Assembly: GCA_029747015.1 (NCBI GenBank)
Contig: JAKOGI010002201.1
Coordinates: 62,001-126,000, forward strand
Length of the DNA stretch: 64,000 nt
From: Carnegiea gigantea
Taxonomy: Eukaryota > Streptophyta > Magnoliopsida > Caryophyllales > Cactaceae
Direction of reading: 5' to 3'
Part shown: positions 11,506 to 23,862 of the stretch, piece by piece
How positions within the stretch are numbered: position 1 is the stretch's first letter
How the letters are laid out: each line of letters starts with the position of its first letter
The notes under the pieces: generated by a model
What the model saw: the letters and a program-made list of their open reading frames with translations, nothing else
The model's database searches: none
Told to the model about the DNA's origin: nothing
Program-made: the position numbers and the translations under genes

Positions 11506-11739
11506 CAAGCTTGTAGAAAAATTCATTAACTTCCTTTTAAGTCTTTATTAGATCAGATTGAGATACTCCACAGTTAGAGAGAGGACTGTAATCTTATAAT
11601 TTAATCATTCAGTGATTGAAAATTTTTTACCAATTTTTTTACCACAAATTGTAAAATTATTTTACCATCAACGATAAATTATTAAAATTTAAAATCTCCA
11701 CCGTTAATTAAGTAGACTATAAGATTATAACCTATCTAA

Positions 11740-12044
11740 GGCCCTGTTTTTTTCGTTGGTAAATCCTAATTTACCAACTTCAATAAACTTTAACACACTT
11801 TAACAACTTTAATAAAAAAATGCTAACTTCAATTAACTTCAACTCATTTAAACGAACTTCTTATTATTTTAACCAACTTCTACCTATCATATAAAAAGAT
11901 TCAACTCACTTCAACCTACTTCAACCTATTTTAACTTATTTTAATAAAAAAATATATTTTAATCTACTTTAATAAATCTCAACCAACTTTATATATTTCT
12001 TAACCTATATTTGATAACCCAAAAAAAAAAAAAACAGAAGACCC
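11740..12044 (-). mobile_element. MITE with 10-bp phased interior (family AB, copy B), TAA target duplication
   Basis: The left end is GGCCCTGTTTTTTTCGTTGG. The right end read inward is GGGTCTTCTG followed by a T tract and GGGTTATCAAAT. TAA is present on both sides (11737-11739 and 12045-12047), as for PIF/Harbinger Tourist-like MITEs. The interior reads as 10-mers in register: TCAACTCACT, TCAACCTACT, TCAACCTATT, TTAACTTATT. This is the reverse complement of the word in the copy at 8435-8653. No coding capacity is seen. Confidence 0.65.
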
Positions 12045-12289
12045 TAACTAGAATTTACAAAGGAATAGAGAATGCTGCTCCCTACTCCCCTTAGACAATG
12101 CACTCCTCATCATAGGGCAGCAAACTAGACTGAGGCCAGGCACCCCTATCATAGTAACCCTACAACTACAACAACTATGCCCACAATTCAGATTACCATC
12201 TTCAGAAAAAAAAGAAAAAATGTAAAAGTACAATTAGTTGGGAATTAAACAGGGTTATTGTATTTCACATCACGTGGAGGTTAAGTAAA

Positions 12290-13877
12290 AACTATGGGAT
12301 AAAAGCAACAAACCATTCGTAGAAGAAGAAGATCTTAAAGAGGTCCCCACATAAGCGGGCAACTTTGCCGCTCGCATTTAATGCTCTCTCTCTCTCTCTC
12401 TCTCTCTCCGTCTCGTCTGTTTGCGGGTGGGTGTGGCTCTGCTGGTGTCTTTTGTCCTTTTCCAGTTGCACCCCTAACAAACGGTCACTTCCACACACCC
12501 CCCGGTGCACTTTAACCTCCGTGGTGCACGTTAGCACAGACACGAAGTCCCATCACACACGTCGCTCTCACTATGTCATGTACTATGCTAATGTGTGCGC
12601 CTTTCTCTGTATTCTGGCAGAGAGAGCTTACCTCTGCTCAGAGTAAATTACTGAAGAGAGAGAGAGAGAGGGGGGGAAAACATGACCATGGAATCCGTGC
12701 ATTTCCGAGAATCCTGATACGATGTCGTTTTTAATGCTACTAGGCTAGACTAGATGGATGCCTTCGTTGGTTTCTGAGAGCGAGCTCTTCTTTTCTGCTT
12801 CTTTCGTGTTTCTTCAGGTTTTCACTCTGCCTCATTGCTGGTTAAGGAATTTGCAACACTGTAAGTGAAGTTTACTTTCATTTTGAACATTTTATTCCAA
12901 ATTTGATGTGGGTTTGTGGATTGGATTAGATCAATGAGTGTAGAATGGTGGTGGGTTTGTTGGATTTGAAATTATGTGATTTTTGTTGGGTTGCATGAGT
13001 TATTGGGTACTGTTGGTTGTGTTGACGAACTTCAGTGTTGAATTGCTGGAATTGATAAATGGGCATTTTGATTGAACACTTTTGTAATGAGGACCCTTTT
13101 TGTGGGGAACCCTTTTATGGGGCAAGGTTAAAGTTTCAGTAGCTTTTTTTAGTTAATTGTGGATTTGTGAGGACCCTTTATGTGGGGTGTTCTTTCTTTT
13201 AGATTGTGTTAGTAAATTATGTGTGGGAGGTGTCCTTTTTTGTGTGTGGGCGACTAGGAAAAGGGGGCAGTTGGCATGGACGTTTGGTTAGAACTTTTTT
13301 GTTTGTATGTGCTAGTTCTTGATTTTATGGGACATAGTTAATGGGAGAGGAAAAGGGGGTATAGTTGCATGTTTCTAGTTGATATTCTTGGTGGATGTTG
13401 TACAAAGAAGTTGAGATTGTTAACCAGTTGTTATTGAAAGCAAAGTTTGAAGATGGGAGGTGAATTTTCTGCATTAATTAGGCATTATTTGTAGTGAAGC
13501 TTATTACCTGATTTGCTCAATTGGATTGGTGATGAATTTTTGAATTAGTGTGCTTTTACTTGATTTGAGGATGATGCATTCAAAAATGTATGTAATGACC
13601 ATCAAGAATGGTGTTCTAAACATGAAATATGGATCGGATTTGTTGTTATTTTGTTGTGCTATTGTCAAATGTTATATCATATGGTTGCTTAAGCTTTTGA
13701 CCTGGCTTTAGCTAAATCTTCGATCCACGATTTGGTATCGGATGCCCAAATTCTCTTATTGTTAAACTTCTTTTAAAGTGCTGGTAAAGGTTGGGCAAAT
13801 ATTTGTTAATCTTAAATCTCGTCTGTTGTTGTTGCTTAGATTCAAGCATCTTGCAAGGGCCTCCTGTTTAGATGAAG
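12290..13877 (+). promoter_or_regulatory. Promoter and intron-containing 5' UTR of the kelch gene
   Basis: A (CT)13 run at 12383-12408 and a (GA)n run near 12658-12675 are typical of plant core promoters and leaders. A leader exon is inferred to end at a GTAAGT donor near 12860, with the acceptor TTGCTTAG near 13839 shortly before the ATG. That gives a 5'-UTR intron of about 1 kb. No TATA box was identified. The transcription start is not fixed by the sequence. Confidence 0.5.
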
Positions 13878-16800
13878 ATGTTTGGATTTTCACGGAGGCG
13901 CATGAAGCTTGGTGGAAGGTTCATTCTTCTATCTCTATTTGTGATAGTTTATTTGTTTACATTTCGCAGAATAATGAAAACTAATAGTGCTCGTTAGTTT
14001 TTGGCGTGCTGTTCTTTGTGAAATTGATCATAATATCCAGTGCATCATGTGTCAGCCCTTGTGAATGACCTTTTTTGTGGGGGAGTGTTGGGGGGAGGGG
14101 AGATGAGATTTATGGTCATTCCACAAAGAAACTTCAGGAACTACATGTAGGATATTTTGCTTCTAATTGCTACTTGATTAACAGTGTTTTGTTGCTCGGT
14201 AAAAATAGAATAAAGACAGGGCTTAAGGAGAGTCAATGAACAAATTATCCCTGAATCAATGTATTTTACTGCTATTTCCAATCAGATGACCTTTTAATCA
14301 TATAATATTCGACATTCACTTTATACAACATTTTCCTTCTATTCTCTCCTTGAGGCTTTCCGTCGGAACTCAATTTTTATGGAATGGGAAACAATTGAAT
14401 TAGGGCAGAGGAAATTCAATTCGGCTTTGTGTATAGTGGACTATATCAAAGTGTCTTCTTTTTATTTCGTGCAATAGGAAGTTAATCCAGTTTGGTATAT
14501 CATCATCTCAAAGTCACAACTGATGTCTCGCTTAGTCAGGGTGTGGAGGCTCCTGTGTAGGAGCCTAACCACTTTCCCTGAATTGCCTTTTCAAATATAT
14601 GTTCCTACAGAAATAGTCTCTATATAAAATTAAATTGTAGGGATACAGTTGCATACATTTGAAAACCCCCTCCCAAAAAAAAAGAAGAGAAACAGATCAA
14701 TCTTGGGTGGATCCTAGTGTGTCCATCTTCATTTGGTCTGGTAGGAGCATACTTCAGCAGAATGTTCATGTTGACGTCAGCTGAGTGCAATTTTCACATT
14801 TCAATCATAGTGGAGTTTCATACATTGCAACGATTTTATGTTTCCCATGTGTTCCTGTTGAGCAATTTGAGTCATTTGACAAATCAAACAATTGCATGCC
14901 TCTATGTTCTTTGGCTTGCTGAAGAATGTATTTAGCTAATCATTTCTATGTGCTTCATGAATTTTTGGTATTTATATATAGAGTTAATGTTTATTGTTAT
15001 GATCTGGAAAATTGAGGCTTATGGTGCGATGCCAACTTTGGGTTGTCATTCTTCCTATTCAGGCTAAAAGTGCACCTCTCGGACCCTGCTCAGGGAACAA
15101 AAAGTCCTCTAAGACCTTCCAAGCAGGCCAACTATTCTAATGTAAAACACTAAGGCTATGAGCTCATCTTCATGTATTATAATATGGGGAAGCTTAAAAT
15201 AGTAAAGACTTTACACTTTTTACAGGGCGAAAGCTTGATACCAGCTGCTGATAATTCTGATGATCCTGATAGTCACCCATCTACTGCACAAGATATCAAC
15301 AATTGCACATCTGGAAGCTCTGAGAGCTGGATGGTGTTGTCAATAGCTGGAGACAAGCCCATACCTCGCTTTAATGTAAGACGTCTACTTGGCATTGTCT
15401 TATATCTTGAGTCTCCTCTATATGTATGTGTATATATATATGTGTACATTGTTAAGCTGAACAAGATGAATCTTGTCATCTGTTGTTGAACAGCATGCAG
15501 CAGCTGTAGTAGGAAACAAGATGGTGGTTGTTGGTGGGGAATCTACGAATGGGATGTTAGATGATGTGCAGGTCATCCTATTTTTATGTCTTAAGCTGCT
15601 CTTTTGAAAATTTGAACGTAAAGATCCATGTTATGTCCTAAAACGGTCTTCACTGCAGGTGCTTAGTTTTGATCAGTTTTCGTGGACAATGGCTTCTTCA
15701 AAGATTTACTTGTCACCAACTAGTCTGCCGCTGAAGATCCCATCTTGCAAGGGCCATTGTCTGGTACTAGTCCTATGAATATCTTGCTTTAGATGTAGGA
15801 AATGATATCATTGTTTGGTACACTACACACTCGATATCTCTGAAATAAAGAAGATATTTTGTTTGTTTCATGAACAAAAAAGCATTTTTCCTCGAAAATT
15901 GGAGATATGAGAACAAATTCATACAAATGTTATGAATATCTCTACCATTTCTAGATGCTAGAGCTTATGAAAATCTAGATGGAAAGATATATGTCACATC
16001 ATGATTATTTGAATTTGGGATACATAATTTTATTTGGTTTATTAAGGAATAGTCTTTTTAAAGCAGATCTTGGTAGTAGTAGTAGTAAATATATCTAGTT
16101 CTCTATATTTGAAATTGAAGAAAAGGAATTTCTTTTTTCAATGGTATTAACAAAAAATGTTCGCAAAAATGGAAGCATAGGTTGGAGGAGCAGTTTGATT
16201 GTGTATTTGGTCTTTGTCTCTTCATTAGGTTTCCTGGGGTAAGAAAGCTCTTTTGGTTGGAGGAAAAACCGATCCTAGCAGTGATAAGATTTCAGGTTTG
16301 TATAGCAAGAATTTAGCCCTTTGCTTCCGTGGCACTGTCTATTGCCAAAGAGGAAGTCGAATTCTTATTTTTATGCTTGTATTTTGCAGTTTGGGCATTT
16401 GATACAGAGACAGAATGCTGGTCATTAATGGAAGCAAAGGGAGATGTGCCAGTAAGTATCTTTGAAACTTAATTAAAAATATGAATACATTTTTGCAGTG
16501 ATTCATTCAGAGAGAACATCAATGGCATGAATTGAAAGCTGGGTTTCGATTCTGGATATCAAAATTGTTACTATGTTATTGACCTTTATTTGGTAATAAG
16601 AGCATGATTTTTTTCCTTTGCCTGGGTGTGTATTTGTCACGTATAGTTTGAATTTTCATACTGTGATTAGAAGAGGTGTTACAGGGGAAAAGGAGGCAAT
16701 TTCATCGAAGAGGTTGAGGGAAATGGACGGATACCAACTCCTTGATAAAACTTATACAAAGCAAAACGACTTCCATTCTTAATGTCTCATTCCTTTTTGA

Positions 16801-19800
16801 TTCATTCTGCACAAGAATCTTTGAACAATTGTCCTTTTTGATTCTGCACAGCCATATTCGAACGATTATACTGAACAAAAATTTATTATCTGTTATTCTG
16901 ATAGTAGTTATGTTTCGGTATTGGGCTCTATCCCTAATCAGAATGAGCAAGAAATGCTTTGTGATTTAATTGTGAAAGGTAGATGGTCTTGATTATAAAA
17001 TGTCAGGGTAGGTTGAGACTTTTACTTCTGCAAGAAGTTAGCACAACATTTCAGGCTTAACAGAAATAAGGCATTAATTCTAGTGATGTTACAGATCCTT
17101 GCTCTTCTATTGGCTTTTCCGCTTTTTTTTTCCTTTTTTTTTGGTGGTGTTCCTCCGCTTTGGCTTCAAATTGATCGTACGAATGTAAACTCTTCACTTG
17201 CTAGAGTTCTTCAGCTTTTTCTTCTACTTCCATGGCATGATGGGTCCATGCACGAAATTCCACTTGAAGCCCCTAACCAGAAAGAAATCAAACAGCATAG
17301 TAGGTCTAGTGTGGAAGTCCACCAAGAGACAGAGAGGTGAAAAGTAAGATGTATGGGAGTTGGAAATCTACTTGAATGACTAACTTACCATTTGCCTCCT
17401 TTTTTCAGTTATACACAGTTGTCTTATTGGATCGAGAAGTTTGGTCCTTGCATGAGCACTGGACTTGTGGATATGATAAGCATGTGAATCACTTATGTAA
17501 TTAGGGGAGAGGTTTTTTACCAACCTTAGGGACCATAAGGATACTCTGATGGTCTAATGGTAGCCAAAGTCATGGAGTTCTAGCATTATGACTTTTCTTA
17601 TTCCGATCAGCTCGACCATTCATTTTACATGCCTTCACAACCCCCCCCCCCCCAAAAAAAAGCAGCAAGGAAAAAAGAGAGAGTTACTATCTTGTCATCC
17701 ATTCTTTTCTTCCTTTAAATGATTTTCAGGCACTCATTCTACAATCAAGTCAATTTTGGTAATATTTGCACATTAAATCTGCAATTGAGAGAAGGAAATT
17801 CATGTAGGTTGCTCGCAGTGGCCATACAGTAGTCAAATCAAGTTCTGTTTTAATCCTCTTTGGAGGTGAAGATTCTAAAAGACGGAAATTAAATGACCTA
17901 CATATGTTTGATTTGAAGTCCATGACATGGCTGCCTCTTCAATGCACGTAAGTAGCTCCCAGTTCGCCATGAACTCTGACATGTAATTAATGTCATTATC
18001 AAGTTTTTCACATGTACATTGAATGAACAGGGGAGCCGCACCATCGCCGCGATCCAACCATGTTGCAGCTCTATATGATGACAGAACACTTTACGTGTTT
18101 GGAGGTTCATCCAAGTCTAAGACTTTGAATGACTTGTACTCTTTAGATTTTGAAACGGTTTGTCAAACAGCTTGTGCTCATATGTTTATGTACATTGCTT
18201 CATTGTAAAGTTGAGAAATTTTTGTAACCTGAAATTTCAGTTTGCTTCAAAGACATAACCTACGTTCTTATGTCACAGATGATGTGGTCAAGAATCAAGA
18301 TCCGAGATTTCCATCCTTCACCAAGGGCTGGTTGTTGCGGTGTTCTTTGTGGATCGAAATGGTATGTTGCTGGTGGTGGGAGCCGGAAAAAAAGTAAGCT
18401 TGACAATTTTACTTGTTCACTTATTTTCTTTTTGAGGAGCAAAATGACAATTTAGGGGCCCCATTTGGACATAATTACGCCCTTCTTAGGAAAGGAACAG
18501 GGGGATAAGGAGGGCGAAGCACAAGGAATGCTGGAAATGTAGGACAGGCTTATGCATTCTTTTTGGCTTTAATAACTATCTTATTTACACAGAACACATG
18601 AACTTAACACTTTTGAACTACACGGTGCTTAAATTAAATTAATATGATATGATCTTCAATAACTTCTGAATTATGAGCTGTTGTATGAAAACTCAACACT
18701 GGTCACATATCATCATGCCAAAATCTTTTTCCTTTTTCTTTCTTTCTTTTTTCTTTTTTTCTTCATTTTTGGGTGTTGGGAATGAGCGTGGATGTCCCTC
18801 CTACTTGGTCCAATATGGGGCTAGGGTTTGGGCTTGGGAATGGAAACCCCCGCCCGGGGGGGGGGAGGGAGGGTGGCTCACCCAACCTGGACATTGCCCT
18901 ATATCAGAATTGAACATCCAACCTAGGAGGGATTCTTTAGTCGCTAGAGCATTGCTTGATTCTTTATAAGAAAGTTATATTCTTTTTTTCTATGCTTCAT
19001 CCCAAACTAGTTCTCATTTTTTATTTAAATGCTGCATGAGAGTTCTCCACTTTAGTTTAGGGTATTGTAGTCTTTCATCACCACTGAGCCTACTATTGAG
19101 GAGCTTGGTGTTGTGAATGGAGTCATCGAGCTGTCGAATGATGCTTTTCTTGTGTTTTGTGCAGGACATTTGGAGACCTTAGTTTTTGATGTCCTGAAAG
19201 CTGAATGGTCAGTTGCAACTACTTCACCTCCATCCTCTATCACTACCAATAAGGTGAGATGCCTTATCTTTGTTATACATCGAAATCCTGTCCTCTGATT
19301 TATTGTCTTCTGGGGTATTGTTGAAAGCACATCCTTTTCATATGGATGTTCTTTTTTTTTTTTGGGGGGGGGGGGGGGAGGGGAGTGTACTTGCTATGGA
19401 CGTGCTAAAAAGTCTTAATTCTATATGCTTACCTGTACTATTGTCTGGATCTTGGCCCATAACCTACTTGCTTATACTTTTACTTTCTTCATCATCTCTG
19501 TTCTGACTTTTTGCGCAGTTTTCCACATCTTTGTAGTTATATCCTGGTTTGTTCGGTATATATTTTTCGTTTTGTCTCGTCAAAAAGAAAAAAGAAAGAA
19601 TGCTAACTATGTAATTTGCAGGGATTTAGTCTTGTGCTAGTGCGGCACAAGGAAAAAGATTTTCTTGTTGCATTTGGAGGATCCAGAAAGGAACCATCGA
19701 ATCAGGTTTGATCTAATTTTCTATTGCATGCATTAATCTTATACACGAACTGCGTATAATCATTACCCAAATTTTATTTCACAGGTCGAAGTGCTGATTT

Positions 19801-22212
19801 TGGAGAAGAACGGAAACTCTTCAGGGAGGAGATTTTCATCAGCAAACACAAATCCAGGGCAACTGATGCGCCATCACCACACTTCATCAAGTGATTTTGC
19901 ATCTCATCTACATGCTGCTTCATCCTGTCCAGTTGATTCAGTTAGACAAAATTTAGCATCTATAATAGAAGAACATGGCTCTTCGAGGAGATCTCTGTCA
20001 GAGTCTGTTCTTGGTGGGACAACTAATGATGCGGGAAGTGGTTCTTATCGGAAGCAATCAAGCAATGAGGAGGACCTGGCCCATAAACTAACTAAGACTG
20101 CTGAAGATGATAATTCTCTCTCGCAGGTAGGGAATTACCATTCTTAGTGTCAGGTTACCTGTTTCCTTCCATGTTGATACTGGGTATTATGCATTAATCT
20201 CTTCTATGTCTTAGGGTATGCATCTCTTCTATGTCCACTTGCATGTATGAATTATGATGTATGAGTGTGTTGTTCTGGTCTTCCCATCTTGGTTTTTGTG
20301 GGCTTTTGTCGTTTGCTATTGCTTACCTCTAAGAAGTATGAACATGGACACCACACAAGACACTGTCGCCCTGACATGATATGATGACACAATGACGTGA
20401 TTTTCAAAAAATGGGTAAAAAAGAGATATGGCATGTTTGATGGACACATATTGAAGAAAAATATTTGTTTAATTTTGTGTTTAGTGTTTATTTTGTTGGG
20501 AAGTGTTCATGTTTGGATGTGAACCAAAAATTGCGGATAGTGCGTATGTGTTTTTGGCATGCGTCCGATAGTGCCTAGCAGTTTGTAAGGGTGTCAATTA
20601 AGTGGCACATCTCAGAACGGGATACGTTTCATGCTTCCTTAGGTCTTCATGTTGGTGTTACCTTACGATCTTGACCTCGGCGGTGATAGGATCCATCACG
20701 TTCATTTGAATTTTTAACTTCTGTTATTTCATTGTGATGATGACAATCGCAGTGCCTGCTTTGATTTTCCGATTATATTATTTGCTTTTGAAAAAAAAAA
20801 AAAGCAACTACAGTTAAGATTTTTCGCCTAGGTTGTGTTTTGGCACTGACAAAGTGATGGAATCTCAGTTCCTGGAACAAAGGAAACCACCAGAAGCGGC
20901 ATATTCGACCGAAACATCAGGCAGATCTATCATGGAAGCTGTACCATCTTTATCCAGCTCTGGAAACATGAATGTTCCCACTTCTGTCGTCGAAAAATTT
21001 CCCCTTGAAACTGAGGAGACACTTTTCCCTGAAGGTGATGGGAAATCGGCCTTCTCCACTCATTCAAGTGTGTATCAATTGTATGAAACGAGAATGGCTG
21101 CCTTGATAAGGAAGAATGGGATGCTTGAAGGACAATTAGCGGCTGCTGTAGCAAGTCGAGAAGCTGCTGAGAAAAATTTATCCTCTGCGCTCAAAAGCAA
21201 GCAAGAGATGGAGAAAAAGCTGGAAGAGACGGTGAAAGAGATGGAGTTCCTGAAGGAAAAAATTGCCGGTATGGAGTTCGCTCAGGAGGAAACTAACAAC
21301 CTATCAACTATGGTGCATTCTGACAATGTGCGGCTTGAACATGATGTAGCTTTCCTTAAAGCTGTCCTCGATGACACCCAAAAGGTATGTTCGTCTTCCT
21401 TGATGTGAGGTTTTTGCTCAGAAAAATGTTAGAGCGTGTTCTTCCGTTTGTGAATGTCCTCATTAACTTGTCATGTATTTTCTTTTTCTTGTCGCTGTCT
21501 TTGTCTCCCCTCGGATGAACCACAGGAGCTGCATTCTACAAGAGGAGTGTTGGCTAATGAAAGAGCAAGAGCATTTCAGTTACAGGTTCGACTGCATCCA
21601 TCCCACACTGATTTTTTGTAATCTTCACATGCTATCGCCCTGTTTGGATTCCACTTAGGGTTGATCTATAGAATGCCTAGTATGATGAAATTATATGTTA
21701 CTGGACTGTCAAAAGTGTCCATTGTAATTTGTAAGTCTATCTGTCTTGGAGAGGCTAACCTCCCCCCCCCAAAAAAAAAAACTGTGTGCGCTTTTTGACG
21801 TTAAAATGTTTAGTCATCTATAACTAATTCTCTATGTCAGAGTTTCAAGCATCTAAATACATACAGTTTGCGTGATCCTCCCTTCGCAAAAGAATTTTAA
21901 AAAAAAGAGAGAGAATGAAACCAGTTTGTCAGATGAGGATGCATAATCCTTGAGTCTGCCACATTATCGTTCAAATTTCTTTCCCTGGATGAAGAGTCGA
22001 AGACTATGATCATACACTCTAGTGGAGTCCATCTGCACATAAATGCCCTTGATTCTAGTTTGGGATGTCCTGCGCTTTTTTAATTTCATATTTCGGGATA
22101 AAGCAAATAATTTTCATGAAAATTCTTGCAGGTTGAAGTTTTTCACCTGAAGCAAAGACTGCAGTCATTGGAGAATCGAACTGCTGCACAAAGAAAGCAA
22201 TTTCAAGTATAG
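13878..22212 (+). CDS. Kelch-repeat protein with C-terminal coiled coil (At5g18590-like), 711 aa, 16 exons
   Basis: Exons: 13878-13918, 15063-15141, 15226-15375, 15494-15571, 15659-15763, 16229-16295, 16390-16451, 17808-17947, 18031-18157, 18279-18393, 19165-19253, 19622-19705, 19785-20126, 20869-21384, 21526-21585, 22132-22212. All are GT-AG and the frame is continuous for 711 residues. The N terminus MFGFSRRRMKLGGRLKVHLS matches At5g18590-type proteins. Six kelch blades (about residues 83-380) show VVVGG, LLVGG, LILFGG, LYVFGG, YVAGGG and LVAFGG strands, predicting a beta-propeller. A Ser/His-rich linker follows, then a Glu/Lys-rich coiled coil (about 575-705). The family resembles the kelch part of acyl-CoA-binding ACBP4/5 but has no ACB domain, so it is probably an interaction scaffold; the function is not known from sequence. 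The exon 14 acceptor (20868) is the least certain junction. Confidence 0.88.
18780..18965 (-). mobile_element. Possible tRNA-derived SINE in intron 10 of the kelch gene
   Basis: On the minus strand, GCTCTAGCGACTAAAG (A box-like) lies about 25 bp before GGTTGGATGTTCAATTCT (B box-like), followed by a GC-rich body. On the plus strand that body includes CCCCCGCCCGGGGGGGGGG. The arrangement recalls plant SINE heads, but the boxes are degenerate, the spacing is short and no target duplication was found. Confidence 0.3.
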
Positions 22213-23862
22213 TTTGTGAATGACTCCAGTTTCTGCAAACTTCCACATCAAGGCCTTGGGATATTTTGCTGGGGTTGGTATTTGGTGACTCTAAATTGAT
22301 GTATAATATCTGTATTAGCTGTAAATGATGCTACGTTCTTTCTGTAAATATTGCACATTTCTGTCAATTATTCTGTACATCTTTTTGGGTTGGTACCAGG
22401 CTCCCTGATACCTGATTGAGGTTCTAACAGAGAATCCTCTGTACTGTCCCAGGCAAAAGTACAAAATTCCTCCCTGGAAAAATGGTCCAGTTTCGCAAAA
22501 TAGTTATCTGAGATCGCCTTGTGCAAGAATTTTGTAGAGGTTTTCTCATCCACGATGAGAACACTCTTTAGAGAGCGAAGGCTTAATTTTTACAATCTTT
22601 GCACAGACTAAAAGAAACATTATGTTGACTTTTTAAGCCTCAGGATTACTAAATAAGATGAACTGTTGCTTACTAGACTCAATCCCGTGTTTTTAAGAAA
22701 AGTTGTCCTTCAAACATCCATTTTTTCTTCTTCTTTTGAGTGAAATGGTCTCATTTAAACAATTGTTCCTCTTTAAAAATTCTGGAGCAGCAGTCATTTT
22801 TTCCCCCCCCTTGAGTGAAATGATCTTATCTCATTAGGAAAATATTTTTCTTTATTTGGGTAGAAATTCATCTTCCCCGGATGTTCTTTTCCGAAACTTT
22901 TAGTACCAAACACCCAAAAATCGGGAAAAGAAAAGGTTCACCTCAACCAAATGCATCCTAAACTTACCGCCTTTTAGCACCAAACACTCGAAAATCCAAA
23001 AATCATGTTTTGGGAAAATGTCTTTACCTCGACCAAACACATCCTAAACTTGCCGCCTCAAGAACTCGCCCTCTTCAGAAATCACTGTTCATCCGTACCC
23101 CTTCCCAAGCTAGAATTAGGAAAGCAGCTCTATCTCCACCATGACCATGGCAAATTTGCTGCGTTCCATCGTATGGATGGAGGCTGCCTGAATTTACTTT
23201 TTTTCTTGACATAAATCATGTATCTGCAGAAATCAGTGAACCAAGCTTGGACACAAACACATGATCGAATTGAAATAGGAGCTTGTTTTTTCTTTTATTA
23301 ATCACAGAAATAGACAGCTTGTAGTTGTGTTACATACGAACACAGACGGTCAATAGCACATTAGCACAAGCTCAGTTTCATCCTGTTCAATTTACAAGAG
23401 TGAAGATTTCACTCATCACAGTAATGCTACATTCATAAGAAAGTGGCTTTTCACATTCTAAACAACGTCAACAAAAGGATTTTCAGGGATCAGAGGAGGC
23501 CAACAATAATTCTCTCAGAGCAAATCAGATTTATTCTGTCCAAATGTTCTACATAGGCTACATGGTTTCTTACTTGTAAGTCAACCCCCCCCCCCCCCCC
23601 AAAAAAAACGAAGGAAAAAGATTACAACAGATTGAGCAGCTATAATTATGGCTGCTATTACAATACCATATTATACAATCATCCAAAAGTATAGGTGGAA
23701 GCTTTTAGGGCAAATTCATAATTTTCCATCATCAGACACTGCATCAGTTTATCTTTTGCCCATAATGCGTATTGCCACAAGAGTGAACGGATAGATCTGG
23801 ATGTTAGATCGATCAGCAAATTGGGAATAAACAAAAAACTTGTATAAGCTTACATACAAACA
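22213..23862. other. Convergent 3' region between the kelch gene and APC7
   Basis: It holds the 3' UTRs of both genes, which converge here. Two direct repeats lie near 22937-22973 and 23026-23060 (ACCTCAACCAAATGCATCC and ACCTCGACCAAACACATCC, each then AAACTT and an A/G-CCGCC ending), about 88 bp apart. They resemble terminal sequences of 'tgtttggt' MITEs. A C-then-A homopolymer tract lies at 23585-23608. No gene is seen. Confidence 0.5.

Noticed and set aside
12292..12646. Open frames on both strands at the kelch promoter
   Set aside because: Driven by the CT/GA repeat and the leader; no conserved protein features.
17540..17600. Possible tRNA gene (GATGGTCTAATGGTAGCC)
   Set aside because: There is an A-box-like word, but no B box of the right sequence and spacing and no acceptor-stem pairing; it lies in a kelch-gene intron.
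18673..18969. 98-codon plus-strand open frame in intron 10 of the kelch gene
   Set aside because: Low-complexity (Phe and Gly runs from T and G tracts), with no homology recognised, inside a well-supported intron.
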